NCBI GenBank assembly: GCA_001313065.1
Contig: BBFD01000261.1
Span: 1 to 5,771 of the forward strand
Reading direction: 5' to 3'
DNA length: 5,771 nucleotides
DNA from: Silvimonas sp. JCM 19000
GTDB lineage: Bacteria; Pseudomonadota; Gammaproteobacteria; Burkholderiales; Chitinibacteraceae
The first letter of the stretch is position 1; every line of letters begins with the position of its first letter. Under the pieces are notes generated by a model that saw only the letters and a program-made list of their open reading frames with translations, did not search any database and was not told the origin of the DNA. Shown piece by piece: positions 5,621 to 5,771 of the stretch. The translations under genes and the position numbers were made by a program.

Positions 5621-5771
5621 CTAACGCGCGGCGGCCCACAGACGCGGCCAGGACTGCACCCAGCAGCAATCGTGATCAAAGCCCGCTTGCACGCTAATCA
5701 CCGGGCGCTGGCCGACCGGAAAGCGCGCGGCGTAGGACTCGGCCACCGCGGCCGGTACCACGGCATCGTCG
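5621..5771 (-). CDS. Alpha/beta-hydrolase-like protein, C-terminal fragment
   Basis: The last 49 codons of a gene that runs off the window edge, ending at TAG 5623-5621. The visible part reads DDAVVPAAVAESYAARFP, PVISVQAGFDHDCCW and QSWPRLW. The D-D-x-V-V-P segment followed some 25 residues later by G-F-D-H-x-C-C-W is how alpha/beta hydrolases of this type carry the late acid residue and the catalytic histidine. The nucleophile elbow lies outside the window. The substrate cannot be told. It is transcribed in the same direction as the PEP-CTERM pair but lies 186 bases away, so a shared operon is uncertain. Confidence 0.6.
   Translation of the reverse strand, partial: DDAVVPAAVAESYAARFPVGQRPVISVQAGFDHDCCWVQSWPRLWAAAR

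Noticed and set aside
1..5771. CRISPR array, tRNA, rRNA, insertion sequence or attachment site
   Set aside because: No regularly spaced repeats, no tRNA cloverleaf or rRNA sequence, and no transposase or integrase motifs or flanking repeats were seen by eye on either strand.

Overview
The window looks like a GC-rich beta-proteobacterium, most likely Burkholderiales and perhaps Oxalobacteraceae (inference). The reasons are a TpsB-type outer-membrane transporter, an ESPR-type extended signal peptide, a PEP-CTERM protein and strongly GC-rich codon use in both flanks. Nothing in the window fixes the genus.

Layout. (1) 2-1355, plus strand: 3' part of a two-partner-secretion transporter (TpsB; FhaC/ShlB/CdiB type). 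(2) 1407-3286, plus strand: a contact-dependent-inhibition (CDI)-like cassette. A start with the N-terminal ESPR of a giant TpsA/CdiA exoprotein runs almost directly into a small C-terminal toxin-like domain (to 1727), so the thousands of residues normally between them are absent. A DUF4279-like immunity gene follows (1724-2111), then an orphan toxin tail (2099-2266) with an Imm1-like immunity gene (2263-2718), then a tiny possible toxin-tail remnant with an Imm42-like immunity gene (2761-3286). This is the usual shape of an orphan toxin/immunity array at the 3' end of a cdiA-type gene, and it is much more AT-rich than the flanks. (3) 3381-4472, plus strand: a 363-residue protein of unknown function whose first third is AT-rich like the cassette and whose remainder is GC-rich like the host; the composition edge falls inside the gene. 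(4) 4509-4543: a terminator between convergent genes. (5) Minus strand: a PEP-CTERM protein (4569-5213), a small signal-peptide ORF overlapping its start (5210-5434), a 186-base gap, and the C-terminal 49 codons of an alpha/beta-hydrolase-like protein (5621 to the window edge).

Working logic. TpsB would export the TpsA protein; its C-terminal toxin would be delivered to neighbouring cells, and the immunity proteins would protect the producer and, through the extra modules, against related toxins. Here the exoprotein body is missing, so the locus as written is either a collapsed or decayed CDI locus or an unusual miniature one.

Quality warning. Almost every gene is broken by single- or double-base indels in homopolymers (A, T and G runs). 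Correcting only run lengths restores continuous, family-like reading frames, including in the unrelated PEP-CTERM gene. I therefore treat the breaks as probable sequencing errors and give corrected gene spans.
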